64,000 nt of DNA from Comamonas thiooxydans. Lineage in GTDB: Bacteria; Pseudomonadota; Gammaproteobacteria; Burkholderiales; Burkholderiaceae_C. The stretch lies in contig NZ_AP026738.1 of NCBI RefSeq assembly GCF_002157685.2, forward strand, positions 248,001 to 312,000, read 5' to 3'. Position 1 is the first letter of the stretch. Every line of letters starts with the position of its first letter. Positions 17,467 to 25,904 of this stretch are shown piece by piece. The translations under genes were made by a program, and so were the position numbers. The notes below the pieces were generated by a model that worked only from the letters and a program-made list of their open reading frames with translations, had not been told where the DNA came from and ran no database searches.

Positions 17467-18264
17467 ATGAGTACTCAGACATCGGAATTACCCCAATCAA
17501 CCCCGTCTTTGCCGCTGACGGAGGGGTACGCGCTGCGCAGCAAAACCAGCAAGGGCAGCCGCAGTCTGGCGAATCTGTTGTCCGAGGAGTTCGAGCACAA
17601 GATCCGCCAGGGCCTGCTGCATGAGGGGGACAAGCTGCCCACCGAGTCCGAACTTGTGCGCAGCTATGACGTCAGCCGCACCGTGGTGCGCGAGGCGCTG
17701 TCCAAATTGCAGGCCGCAGGGCTGGTCGAGACCCGCCATGGCATAGGCACGTTTGTGCTGCCCGCGCGTCAGAGCGCAAGCCCCATGCTCAGCGCGCGCG
17801 AGCTCAGCGAGTCTGTCGATGTGCTGGCCGTGCTGGAGCTGCGCATCAGTCTGGAGACCGAGGCGGCCGGTCTGGCTGCCCAGCGCCGCAGCGAAGCCCA
17901 TCTGCAGGTCATGAGCGAGGCTCTGCAGGAGTTCGAACATCATTTCGCCCTGGGGCACGACACCGTCGAGCATGATCTGGCCTTTCACCTGAGCATCGCG
18001 CAGGCCACAGGCAACCGGTACTTTCAGGACATCCTGCAGCATTTCGGAACTCTGCTGATTCCGCGCAATCGCATCGCCTCCATGCATACGCCGGCACGCG
18101 ATCCCGACTATCTGCGTCGTGTGAACCGCGAGCATGAGGAGATCTATGCCGCCATCGTGCGCCAGGATGCCGATTCGGCCCGTGCCGCCATGCGCATCCA
18201 TCTGACCAACTCGCGGGAGCGTTTGCGCCTGGCACAGCGTCTGAGCCTGAGCGCAGAGTCCTGA
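17467..18264 (+). CDS. GntR/FadR family regulator of aldarate catabolism
   Basis: DNA-binding repressor, 265 residues. The winged HTH is at about residues 35-98 (KLPTESELVRSYDVSRTVVREAL, wing ETRHGIGTFVLP). A C-terminal FCD domain follows, with ELRISLETEAAGLAA and the metal-site pattern EHDLAFHLSIAQATGNRYF. The ATG at 17467 is preferred over an upstream in-frame ATG that would put the operator inside the gene. It sits between two divergent aldarate operons, each preceded by a similar palindrome. It therefore very likely controls both in response to glucarate/galactarate or 5-dehydro-4-deoxyglucarate (inference). Confidence 0.9.
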   Translation: MSTQTSELPQSTPSLPLTEGYALRSKTSKGSRSLANLLSEEFEHKIRQGLLHEGDKLPTESELVRSYDVSRTVVREALSKLQAAGLVETRHGIGTFVLPARQSASPMLSARELSESVDVLAVLELRISLETEAAGLAAQRRSEAHLQVMSEALQEFEHHFALGHDTVEHDLAFHLSIAQATGNRYFQDILQHFGTLLIPRNRIASMHTPARDPDYLRRVNREHEEIYAAIVRQDADSARAAMRIHLTNSRERLRLAQRLSLSAES

Positions 18265-18390
18265 GTCCGCGGTCCCAGGCGCCTGGGCAGGCGCTTGATG
18301 GAAAAGGCAGTCCGCAGCAAAGCGCGGCGGACTGCCCGCGACATGCTGCGGCCGCTGTGCCCCCGCTGCATCAAACATATGAAGGTGCTT

Positions 18391-18435
18391 TAAAAATAAT
18401 AGCTTGAAACGCTCTTCAGCATTGAGTTTGAGGCG
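18391..18435 (+). repeat. TAATAGCTGCT-type dispersed repeat (diverged copy)
   Basis: Contains TAAAAATAATAGCTTG in an AT-rich patch. It resembles the other ATAGCTGCT elements at 30926, 32751, 38911, 43785, 51487, 51782 and 62949, but is the weakest match. Confidence 0.4.
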
Positions 18436-18511
18436 TATCTCATGGATGAAGGTGGCGCGAGCTGAGGCCTGGTAAACAGCGGTGATCCGTGCTTACCCTT
18501 AGAAAAAAGTC

Positions 18512-18545
18512 TTGGTGTTCAAAAAAACCTAGTTGTATGATGACT
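18512..18545 (+). promoter_or_regulatory. Promoter and GntR operator of the Bug-kdgD operon
   Basis: TTGGTG (18512-18517), an 18-base spacer and TATGAT (18536-18541). The -10 lies inside AGTTGTATGATGACT (18531-18545). This resembles the reverse complement of the site at 17431 (AGTTGTACGACAAC), so repression by blocking RNA polymerase is the likely mode. Confidence 0.55.
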
Positions 18546-18570
18546 GACCACAACAAGGAGACATTTCACC

Positions 18571-19548
18571 ATGGTCCGACGCTCGCACTTTCTGCGCTCT
18601 CTGCTGGCCCTGGCAGCCGGCGGTTTGCTGTCGTCCACATTGCTGGCTGCCGATGCCTGGCCCAGCAAGCCCATCCGCCTGGTTGTTCCCTATCCGCCCG
18701 GCGGCAGCTCCGACATCATTGCGCGCTCCATCGGGCAACTGATCTCCCAGGAGCTCAAGCAGACCGTGGTGATCGACAACAAGCCCGGCGCCAATGGCAA
18801 TCTGGGCGCTGAATTCGTAGCCCGCGCACCGGCCGACGGCTATACCTGGCTGCTCTGCGATCTCGGCGCACTGGCCATCTCTCCCTCGATCTATACCAAG
18901 CTCAGCTTCGACCCTTCCAAGGCGCTGCGCGGTGCGGCCATGCTGGCTTATTCGCCCCATATGCTGGTGGTGCATCCCTCCGTCCAGGCCAGCAATCTCA
19001 AGGAGCTGGTGGAGCTGTCCAAAAAGCAGGACCTGAACTTTGCCGTCACCGCATCGGGCAGTGCCCCCCATCTGGCTGGCGTGGAACTGGCCCGCATCAC
19101 CGGCGCCAAATGGGTCTATGTGCCCTACAAGGGCGGTGTGCAGTCGGTGCAGGACACGGTGGCAGGTCAGACCCAGGTGCTGATGAACGGCATGCTGGCC
19201 ACCTATCCGCATGTGCAAAGCGGCAAGCTCAAGCTGCTGGGCATTTCCAAGAACACCCGCATGCCGCTGATTGCCGATGTGCCGACGCTGGCGGAGCAGG
19301 GCGCACAGGGTTTTGCTTCGGGCACCTGGCAGGGCGTGGTGCTGCCCGCCAAGACGCCTGAAGCGGTGGTGCAGCGTGTGAACCAGGTGTTGCTCGCAGC
19401 CATCCGCTCCACCGAGGTCCGTTCCCGACTGACCGGCCAGGGTGCCGAGGTCGTCACGATGACGCCCGCCGAAACCGACAAGTTCTTCAACGCCGAGCGT
19501 GCGCGCTGGCGCACTGTGGTGCAAGCCGCCCAACTGCAGTTGGACTGA
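18571..19548 (+). CDS. Bug/TctC family tripartite tricarboxylate receptor
   Basis: Periplasmic receptor, 325 residues, with signal peptide [20 protein letters not shown] ending near ADA. Bug motifs: [19 protein letters not shown] at the start of the mature protein and [23 protein letters not shown] near residue 70. AAGGAG lies ten bases before the ATG. First gene of the rightward aldarate operon, 41 bases ahead of kdgD, so an aldaric acid is the likely ligand. No TctAB permease genes are present in the window. Confidence 0.92.
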   Translation: MVRRSHFLRSLLALAAGGLLSSTLLAADAWPSKPIRLVVPYPPGGSSDIIARSIGQLISQELKQTVVIDNKPGANGNLGAEFVARAPADGYTWLLCDLGALAISPSIYTKLSFDPSKALRGAAMLAYSPHMLVVHPSVQASNLKELVELSKKQDLNFAVTASGSAPHLAGVELARITGAKWVYVPYKGGVQSVQDTVAGQTQVLMNGMLATYPHVQSGKLKLLGISKNTRMPLIADVPTLAEQGAQGFASGTWQGVVLPAKTPEAVVQRVNQVLLAAIRSTEVRSRLTGQGAEVVTMTPAETDKFFNAERARWRTVVQAAQLQLD

Positions 19549-19589
19549 GCTGCCAGATCTTTTTTGCTCTCCTCTTTTCAAGGATTACC

Positions 19590-20501
19590 ATGACACCCCA
19601 AGACCTCAAAGACGTGATGAGTTCCGGCCTGCTGTCCTTCCCCGTGACGGACTTCGACGCCCAGGGCAACTTCAATGCCAAGGGCTATGCGGCCCGCCTC
19701 GAATGGCTGGCACCCTACGGCGCCAGCGCGCTGTTCGCGGCAGGCGGCACGGGCGAATACTTCTCGCTGTACGGCGAGGAATATGGCCAGATCATCAAGA
19801 CCGCAGTGGACACCTGCCGCGGCAAGGTGCCCATCATCGCCGGCGCCGGGGGCCCCACCCGCACCGCGATTGCCCATGCTCAAGAGGCCGAACGACTGGG
19901 CGCCCACGGCATTCTGCTGATGCCTCATTACCTGACCGAAGCCGGCCAGGAAGGCCTGATCGCCCATGTGGAGCAGGTCTGCAAGAGCGTGAAGTTCGGC
20001 GTCATCGTCTACAACCGCGACCGTTCGCGTTTCACGCCCGAATCCCTGGCCATCCTGGCCGAGCGCTGCCCCAACCTGGTGGGCTTCAAGGACGGCCTGG
20101 GCAATATCGAGACCATGTCCTCCATCTTCATGAAGATGGGTGATCGCTTCGCCTATCTGGGCGGACTGCCCACGGCCGAGGTCTATGCGGCCGCCTACAA
20201 GGCTCTGGGTACGCCCGTGTATTCCTCTGCCGTCTTCAACTTCATCCCCAGGACGGCGATGCAGTTCTATGAGGCCGTGCGCACCGACGACCAGGCCACG
20301 CAGCACAAGCTGCTCAAGGAATTCTTCATGCCCTATCTGAAGATCCGCAACCGCGTCGAAGGCTATGGCGTGAGCATCATCAAGGCCGGCGCCAAGCTGG
20401 TCGGCCACGATGCCGGTCCCGTGCGTGCGCCCCTGACAGACCTCAAGCCCGCCGAGATGGAGGAGCTCAAGGTCCTGATCGACAAGCTCGGCCCGCAATA
20501 A
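19590..20501 (+). CDS. kdgD: 5-dehydro-4-deoxyglucarate dehydratase
   Basis: Class I aldolase-fold enzyme of the DapA/NAL family, 303 residues. It converts 5-dehydro-4-deoxyglucarate to 2,5-dioxopentanoate with loss of CO2 and water. GTGE (residues 53-56) binds the carboxylate, Tyr141 is in VIVYNRDR, and the Schiff-base lysine is Lys167 in VGFKDGLG. The opening [18 protein letters not shown] is distinctive for KdgD. It is the merging point for the garD and gudD products. Confidence 0.94.
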   Translation: MTPQDLKDVMSSGLLSFPVTDFDAQGNFNAKGYAARLEWLAPYGASALFAAGGTGEYFSLYGEEYGQIIKTAVDTCRGKVPIIAGAGGPTRTAIAHAQEAERLGAHGILLMPHYLTEAGQEGLIAHVEQVCKSVKFGVIVYNRDRSRFTPESLAILAERCPNLVGFKDGLGNIETMSSIFMKMGDRFAYLGGLPTAEVYAAAYKALGTPVYSSAVFNFIPRTAMQFYEAVRTDDQATQHKLLKEFFMPYLKIRNRVEGYGVSIIKAGAKLVGHDAGPVRAPLTDLKPAEMEELKVLIDKLGPQ

Positions 20502-20557
20502 GACCCGATGCAGGGGCCAGGCGAAGGACCGGGCCCCGCGTCTTCAGGATACAAGGC

Positions 20558-21517
20558 ATGAAAAAAATACTGATCACGCTGGGCGCCACCCTGGCCCTGG
20601 CTGCCCAGGCGGCCGGCAGCTTTCCCGACAAACCCGTCAACATCATCGTGCCCTTCCCGGCCGGCGGCTCCACCGACACCGTGGCGCGTGCCCTGGCCCT
20701 GAGCATGGGCGAGCAACTGGGCAAGCCCTTTGTCGTGGAAAACCGTCCTGGAGCCACGGGCACCATCGGAGCGGGAGCGGTCAAGCGTGCGGCGGCCGAT
20801 GGCTACACCCTGCTGGTGGCTTCGCTGGGTCCTTTCGTGGTGACCCCTCATATGGTCAGGAACGTGCCCTATGACGCTGGCAAGGATTTCGACTACATCA
20901 CTGTTCCCGTGCAGGCGCCCAATGTGCTCGTCGCCAGCCCGACGCAAAAGGCCCGCAGCGTGAGCGAGGTGATTGCCGCGCTCAAGGCCAATCCCGGCAA
21001 GATCAGTTTTGCAAGCTCCGGCAATGGTTCCTCGGACCATCTGTCGGCCGAGCTGTTCTGGCAGCAGACGGGCACAGAAGCCGTGCATGTGCCCTACAAG
21101 GGCGGAGCACCGGCGATCACCGATCTGCTGGGCGGACAGGTGGATTTTTCCTTCCAGAACGTCAATGCCGTGCTGCCCCATCTGCGTAGCGGCAAGCTGC
21201 GGGCCATTGCCGTGACCGGTAGCCAGCGTTCGCCCGTGCTGCCCGATGTTCCGACACTGGCCGAGTCCGGTGTCAAGGGCGCGGAGGTCTACTCCTGGCA
21301 GGGCATGGCCGCTCCCAAGGGCTTGCCGGCGGATGTCAGGGCCAAACTGGCCAAGGCCGCCATTGTCGCCGTGCAGCAGCCCGACATCCGCAAGCGCTTT
21401 GTGGAGCAGGGGCTGGAAATCGTGGGCAACACACCTGAAGAATTCACGCGCTTCCAGGCCCAGGAGAACGAGCGTTGGAAAACCCTGATCCAAACGCGAA
21501 AGATCACCGCAGATTGA
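20558..21517 (+). CDS. Bug/TctC family tripartite tricarboxylate receptor
   Basis: Third Bug receptor in this locus, 319 residues. Short signal peptide (KKILITLGATLALAAQAAG), then VNIIVPFPAGGSTDTVARAL and NRPGATGTIGAGAVKRAAADGYT, the family hallmarks. It follows kdgD by 56 bases. Its sequence is clearly different from the receptor at 18571, so the two probably bind different acids or came from separate acquisitions. A structured repeat starts seven bases past its stop. Confidence 0.92.
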   Translation: MKKILITLGATLALAAQAAGSFPDKPVNIIVPFPAGGSTDTVARALALSMGEQLGKPFVVENRPGATGTIGAGAVKRAAADGYTLLVASLGPFVVTPHMVRNVPYDAGKDFDYITVPVQAPNVLVASPTQKARSVSEVIAALKANPGKISFASSGNGSSDHLSAELFWQQTGTEAVHVPYKGGAPAITDLLGGQVDFSFQNVNAVLPHLRSGKLRAIAVTGSQRSPVLPDVPTLAESGVKGAEVYSWQGMAAPKGLPADVRAKLAKAAIVAVQQPDIRKRFVEQGLEIVGNTPEEFTRFQAQENERWKTLIQTRKITAD

Positions 21518-21524
21518 AATGAGG

Positions 21525-21634
21525 CCCCCCTGAGTCGCTTCGCGCCTTCCCCCTCTCTCGCTTCGCGGGAGGGGGACGACACCCTCGGTGCGGGGCGGCC
21601 CTTCCTCGGTGTCCCTTATCTCTGGCCGCGCCAG
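21525..21634 (+). repeat. Intercistronic structured repeat, copy B
   Basis: Starts CCCCCTGAGTCGCTTCGCGC, then the stem CCCCCTC/GAGGGGG around a CGCTTCGCG loop, then the long-range pair GACACC...GGTGTC and a GCCAGT end. It lies between the Bug gene and the hydroxyacid dehydrogenase gene, both on the plus strand. Confidence 0.8.
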
Positions 21635-21780
21635 TTTCGAACGGATTTTTCTACATCTAGCACAGCGGATAACTGAGATAAAACTGTGGGCTGGCCTCTG
21701 GTCATCTCCGCAGGCCTGCCACAGCGCAGGCCCTTTTCACCGGGGCTTACAGCCCCCGCAAGTTCAAAGGATCCCAAGGC

Positions 21781-22746
21781 ATGGCGACTTCCCGCCCCCG
21801 CGTTCTCCAGTACGGCAAGATGCCGCTGCCCCAACTCGACACCGAGCTGGCCCAGGCCTATGAAGTGACGCTGCTGTCCGAGCAGCCCGACCGCGAGCGT
21901 TTCCTCGCCGAGCACGGCGCGCAGTTTGAATACCTGGTCACCTCGGCCGCCATGGGCCTGCCCGCGGGCGTGGTCGATGCGCTGCCGAACCTGCGCTTCG
22001 TGAGCAGCTTTGGCGTGGGCTTCGACGCGCTGGACCGCGACTCCCTTCAACGCCGTGGCGCCCGTGTGGGCTACACGCCCGGCGTGCTCGACGACTGCGT
22101 GGCCGACCTGGCCTTTGCCCTGCTGCTGGATGCCACGCGCGGCCTCAGCGAATCCGACCGTTTTGTGCGCCGCGGCGACTGGAATAAGAGCCGTTTCGGC
22201 ATCCGCACCCGCGCCAGCGGCAAGCGCCTGGGCATCTTCGGCATGGGCCGCATCGGCAGCGCCGTGGCGCGCCGCGCCGCAGGCTTCGACATGGACGTGG
22301 CCTATCACAACCGTCGCCCCGTCGAAGGCTCGCCGCACCAGTACCTGCCCTCGCTGCTGGAGCTGGCACGCTGGGCCGACATCCTGGTCGTCACCGCCGC
22401 CGGCGGCGAAGGCACGCGCCACCTGGTGAATACCGAGGTGCTGGCCGCCCTGGGCCCGCAAGGTTTTCTGGTCAATGTGGCGCGTGGCAGCGTGGTCGAC
22501 GAAGCCGCCCTGGCCGATGCCCTGGAGAACAAGCGCATCGCGGGTGCCGGCCTTGACGTGTTCGAGGACGAGCCCCGCCCCTTGCCGGCCCTGCTGGCCC
22601 TGGACAACGTGGTGCTGGCCCCCCACATCGCCAGCGGCACCCACGAAACCCGCCGCGCCATGGCCGACCTGGTGCTGCACAACCTGCAGCAGTTCATCGC
22701 CACGGGGCATCCCGTGGCCGAAGTTCCTTGGTCTGCCGCGCAGTGA
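21781..22746 (+). CDS. D-isomer-specific 2-hydroxyacid dehydrogenase (GhrB/HPR-like)
   Basis: NAD(P)H-dependent dehydrogenase, 321 residues, two Rossmann domains. The nucleotide motif GIFGMGRIGSAVARRA is near residue 149-164. The catalytic Arg is in VNVARGSVVDE, the Glu in DVFEDEP and the His in APHIASGTHETR. AAAGGA lies ten bases before the ATG. It is part of the gudD operon but is not required by the KdgD route. It may reduce tartronate semialdehyde, glyoxylate or hydroxypyruvate, or oxidise a related 2-hydroxyacid substrate. The exact reaction is not deducible. Confidence 0.88.
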   Translation: MATSRPRVLQYGKMPLPQLDTELAQAYEVTLLSEQPDRERFLAEHGAQFEYLVTSAAMGLPAGVVDALPNLRFVSSFGVGFDALDRDSLQRRGARVGYTPGVLDDCVADLAFALLLDATRGLSESDRFVRRGDWNKSRFGIRTRASGKRLGIFGMGRIGSAVARRAAGFDMDVAYHNRRPVEGSPHQYLPSLLELARWADILVVTAAGGEGTRHLVNTEVLAALGPQGFLVNVARGSVVDEAALADALENKRIAGAGLDVFEDEPRPLPALLALDNVVLAPHIASGTHETRRAMADLVLHNLQQFIATGHPVAEVPWSAAQ

Positions 22747-22794
22747 TCGCCCTGTGATCCCCTTTTTCCTCCGCGTCTGTTGAAGAGCCTTCCT

Positions 22795-24132
22795 ATGTCC
22801 ACTACCCCGACCATCACTGCCATTGAAGTCATTCCCGTCGCCGGCCGCGACGGCATGCTCATGAACCTCAGCGGCGCCCACGCCCCCTACTTCACGCGCA
22901 ACATTGTGCTGGTGCACGACAGCGCGGGCCGTACCGGTGTGGGCGAGGTACCGGGCGGGGAAGGCATTCGCCAGGCCCTGGAGGACGGCAGGCAGGTGCT
23001 GATCGGCCGCTCCATCGGCCAGCACCTGCAGCTGCTGCAAGAGCTGCAGAAGTCCCTGGAAGGCCGCGACACCGGCGGCCGCGGCCTGCAGACCTTTGAC
23101 CTGCGCATCGGCGTGCACGCCGTGACCGCCATCGAATCCGCCCTGCTGGACCTGATGGGCCAGCACCTGGGCGTGCCCGTGGCCGCCCTGCTGGGCGAAG
23201 GCCAGCAGCGCGACCGCGTGGAAATGCTGGGCTACCTGTTCTTCGTGGGCCCCAGCGACAAGACCGGCATGGACTACGTCAAGCCCGGCGAGGACAAGCT
23301 GGGCACGGACGACTGGACCCAGGTGCGCCATATGACGGCCATGACGCCCGAGACCATCGTGCGCCAGGCCGAAGCCGCCTACGCCCGCTACGGCTTCAAC
23401 GACTTCAAGCTCAAGGGCGGCGTGCTGGCCGGTGAGCAGGAGGTCGAGGCCGTGACCGCACTGGCCCAACGCTTCCCCGAGGCCCGCGTCACCCTGGACC
23501 CCAACGGCGGCTGGCTGCTCAAGGACGCCATCCGTCTGATGCGCGACATGCGCGGCGTGCTGGCCTATGCCGAAGACCCTTGCGGCGCCGAGAACGGCTT
23601 CTCGGGCCGCGAGGTTATGGCCGAATTCCGCCGCGCCACCGGCCTGCCCACGGCCACCAATATGGTCGCCACCGACTGGCGCCAGATGGTGCACGCCCTG
23701 TCGCTGCAGTCCGTGGACATCCCCCTGGCCGACCCGCATTTCTGGACCATGGCCGGCTCGGTGCGCGTGGGCCAGACCTGCCGCGACTGGGGCCTGACCT
23801 GGGGCTCGCACTCCAACAACCACTTCGACATCTCGCTGGCCATGTTCACCCATGTGGCCGCCGCGGTGCCCGGCAAGGTCACGGCCATCGACACGCACTG
23901 GATCTGGCAGGACGGCCAGTACCTCACGCAGAACCCGCTGCAGATCAAGGGCGGTTTTGTGAAAGTGCCCAAGACCCCCGGCCTGGGCGTGACCGTGGAC
24001 CGCGAAGCCCTCAAGCGCGCCAACGCCCTGTATCTGGAACACGGCCTGGGCGCGCGTGACGACGCTATCGCCATGCAGCACCTGATCCCCGGCTGGAAGT
24101 TCGACAACAAGCGCCCCTGCATGGTTCGTTAA
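22795..24132 (+). CDS. gudD: Glucarate dehydratase
   Basis: Enolase-superfamily enzyme converting D-glucarate (and L-idarate) to 5-dehydro-4-deoxyglucarate; 445 residues versus 446 in E. coli, with near-colinear sequence. Diagnostic segments include [18 protein letters not shown], the acid/base lysine in [16 protein letters not shown], metal ligands in [27 protein letters not shown] and [11 protein letters not shown], the Asp in LADPHFWT and the His in [11 protein letters not shown]. The end GLGARDDA...NKRPCMVR is GudD-specific. The start at 22795 (MSTTPT) aligns with the family; a further upstream ATG adds five residues. Confidence 0.96.
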   Translation: MSTTPTITAIEVIPVAGRDGMLMNLSGAHAPYFTRNIVLVHDSAGRTGVGEVPGGEGIRQALEDGRQVLIGRSIGQHLQLLQELQKSLEGRDTGGRGLQTFDLRIGVHAVTAIESALLDLMGQHLGVPVAALLGEGQQRDRVEMLGYLFFVGPSDKTGMDYVKPGEDKLGTDDWTQVRHMTAMTPETIVRQAEAAYARYGFNDFKLKGGVLAGEQEVEAVTALAQRFPEARVTLDPNGGWLLKDAIRLMRDMRGVLAYAEDPCGAENGFSGREVMAEFRRATGLPTATNMVATDWRQMVHALSLQSVDIPLADPHFWTMAGSVRVGQTCRDWGLTWGSHSNNHFDISLAMFTHVAAAVPGKVTAIDTHWIWQDGQYLTQNPLQIKGGFVKVPKTPGLGVTVDREALKRANALYLEHGLGARDDAIAMQHLIPGWKFDNKRPCMVR

Positions 24133-24135
24133 GCA

Positions 24136-24246
24136 CCCCCTGAGCGGCTGGCGCCGCTTCCCCCTCTCTCGCTGCGCGGGAGGGGGACGACACCTTCGCT
24201 GCGGGACGGCCCTTGCTCGGTGTCCCTGGCCTGGGCCACGCCAGTG
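24136..24246 (+). repeat. Intercistronic structured repeat, copy C
   Basis: Begins three bases after the gudD stop. It shows GCGGC-TGGC-GCCGC, then CCCCCTC...GAGGGGG, then GACACC...GGTGTC and a GCCAGT end. It lies between gudD and the aldehyde dehydrogenase gene. Confidence 0.8.
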
Positions 24247-24324
24247 GCAAGCGTCATGCCCTGACCGCCACGCCGCTGCGTTTCTCACACTGCCACCGAC
24301 CCTCTTTTTCTTACGGAGAACTCC

Positions 24325-25773
24325 ATGTCCCGCTACGACAATCTCATCAATGGTCAATGGACGGCCGCCACCACCTACAGCCCCAACACCAACCCCAGCG
24401 ACCTGTCCGATGTGATCGGCGAGTACGCCCAGGGCGGCGCGTCCGATGTGCAGGCCGCCGTGGCCGCCGCTGCGGCCGCTTTCCCGGCCTGGTCGACCTC
24501 GGGCATCCAGGCGCGTTCCGACGCCCTGGACAAGATAGGCACGGAGATCCTGGCGCGCAAGGCGGAGCTGGGCGAGCTGCTGGCCCGCGAGGAAGGCAAG
24601 ACCCTGCCCGAAGCCATTGGCGAAGTCGGCCGTGCCGGCCAGATCTTCAAGTTCTTTGCAGGCGAATGTCTGCGCCTCACGGGCGAGACCGTGCCTTCGG
24701 TGCGCCCAGGCATTGGCGTGGAAATCACGCGCGAGCCCATCGGCGTGGTCGGCCTGATCACGCCCTGGAACTTCCCCATCGCCATCCCGGCCTGGAAGAT
24801 CGCCCCGGCCCTGGCTTTCGGCAACTGCGTGGTCTTGAAGCCCGCCGACCTGGTGCCCGGCAGTGCCTGGGCCCTGGCCGACATCATCCATCGCTCGGGC
24901 ATCCCCACCGGCGTGTTCAATCTGGTCATGGGCCGCGGCCGTGTGATCGGCGAGGCCCTGGTGAATCACGCCGATGTGGCCGCCATCAGCTTCACGGGTT
25001 CGGTGGGCGTGGGTCGCGGCATTGCCGAAGCCTGCGTGAAGAGCGGCAAGAAGGTGCAGCTGGAAATGGGCGGCAAGAACCCCCAGATCGTGCTGGACGA
25101 TGCCGACCTGAACCAGGCCGTGGAACTGTCGGCCCAAAGCGGCTTCTACTCCACGGGCCAGCGCTGCACGGCATCGAGCCGCCTGATCGTGACCGACAAG
25201 ATCTACCCGGCCTTCATCGAGGCCCTGCAGGCGCGCATGGCCAACATCAAGGTCGGCGATGCGCGTGCCGCCGGCACCGACATGGGCCCCGTGGTCAGCC
25301 AGGCCCAGCTGGAGCAAGACCTTAGCTATGTAGAGATCGCCAAGGCCGAAGGCGCGCGCCTGGCCGCTGGCGGTGCCCGCGTGGCCTGCCACACGGGCAG
25401 CGGCAAGCAAGGCTTCTACATGGCGCCCACGTTGTTCGTGGACACCGAAGCCGGCATGCGCATCAACCGCGAGGAAGTCTTCGGCCCCGTGGCCAGCGTG
25501 ATCCGCGTCAAGGACTACGACGAAGCCCTGGCCGTGTCCAACGACACGCCGTTCGGCCTGTCGGCCGGCATTGCCACCACCAGCCTCAAGTACGCCACCC
25601 ACTTCAAGCGCCACAGCCAGGCCGGCATGGTCATGGTCAACCTGCCCACGGCGGGCGTGGACTACCACGTGCCGTTTGGCGGTCGCAAGGGCAGCAGCTA
25701 CGGCCCGCGCGAGCAGGGCCGCTATGCCCAGGAGTTCTACACCACGGTGAAGACGGCCTATACGCTGGCCTGA
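24325..25773 (+). CDS. 2,5-dioxovalerate (2-oxoglutarate semialdehyde) dehydrogenase
   Basis: NAD(P)-dependent aldehyde dehydrogenase, 482 residues. Glu247 in LEMGGKNP and the nucleophile Cys281 in STGQRCTASSR form the active site. FTGSVGVGR is the Rossmann contact and EVFGPVASV the late conserved motif. The context after gudD and kdgD, plus similarity to alpha-ketoglutarate-semialdehyde dehydrogenases (ending GVDYHVPFGGRKGSSYGPREQG), points to oxidation of 2,5-dioxopentanoate to 2-oxoglutarate. That is the final step of aldarate breakdown into the TCA cycle. Confidence 0.9.
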   Translation: MSRYDNLINGQWTAATTYSPNTNPSDLSDVIGEYAQGGASDVQAAVAAAAAAFPAWSTSGIQARSDALDKIGTEILARKAELGELLAREEGKTLPEAIGEVGRAGQIFKFFAGECLRLTGETVPSVRPGIGVEITREPIGVVGLITPWNFPIAIPAWKIAPALAFGNCVVLKPADLVPGSAWALADIIHRSGIPTGVFNLVMGRGRVIGEALVNHADVAAISFTGSVGVGRGIAEACVKSGKKVQLEMGGKNPQIVLDDADLNQAVELSAQSGFYSTGQRCTASSRLIVTDKIYPAFIEALQARMANIKVGDARAAGTDMGPVVSQAQLEQDLSYVEIAKAEGARLAAGGARVACHTGSGKQGFYMAPTLFVDTEAGMRINREEVFGPVASVIRVKDYDEALAVSNDTPFGLSAGIATTSLKYATHFKRHSQAGMVMVNLPTAGVDYHVPFGGRKGSSYGPREQGRYAQEFYTTVKTAYTLA

Positions 25774-25904
25774 TGCTTGGGGCTGTTCGAGCCTGCGGCA
25801 GGGCTTGAGCAGTCCACGTTTCAGAAGAAGAGCGAGCCCACGCCGGTCGCGTCGGCCCTGCGAAAGCTGCTAGGCTTCGGCTCAGGTTTTCGCTCTTCTC
25901 TTCC

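Larger units (their letters stand above)
18265..18570. other. Intergenic region between GntR gene and Bug-kdgD operon
   Basis: Holds a 10-bp-stem hairpin (GGCAGTCCGC...GCGGACTGCC, 18306-18336) that may end the regulator transcript although it lacks a T-tract, a TAATAGCTT repeat (18391-18435), and the promoter/operator of the next operon. Confidence 0.55.

Noticed and set aside
18306..18336. Small RNA or strong terminator after the GntR gene
   Set aside because: The stem is good but there is no T-tract and no promoter that would suggest an independent RNA; left only as a note.
21616..25668. Open frame of 1350 codons on the minus strand across the gudD region
   Set aside because: It lies opposite four well-recognised genes and shows Ala/Gly/Arg/His-rich shadow composition; an artefact of high GC third positions.
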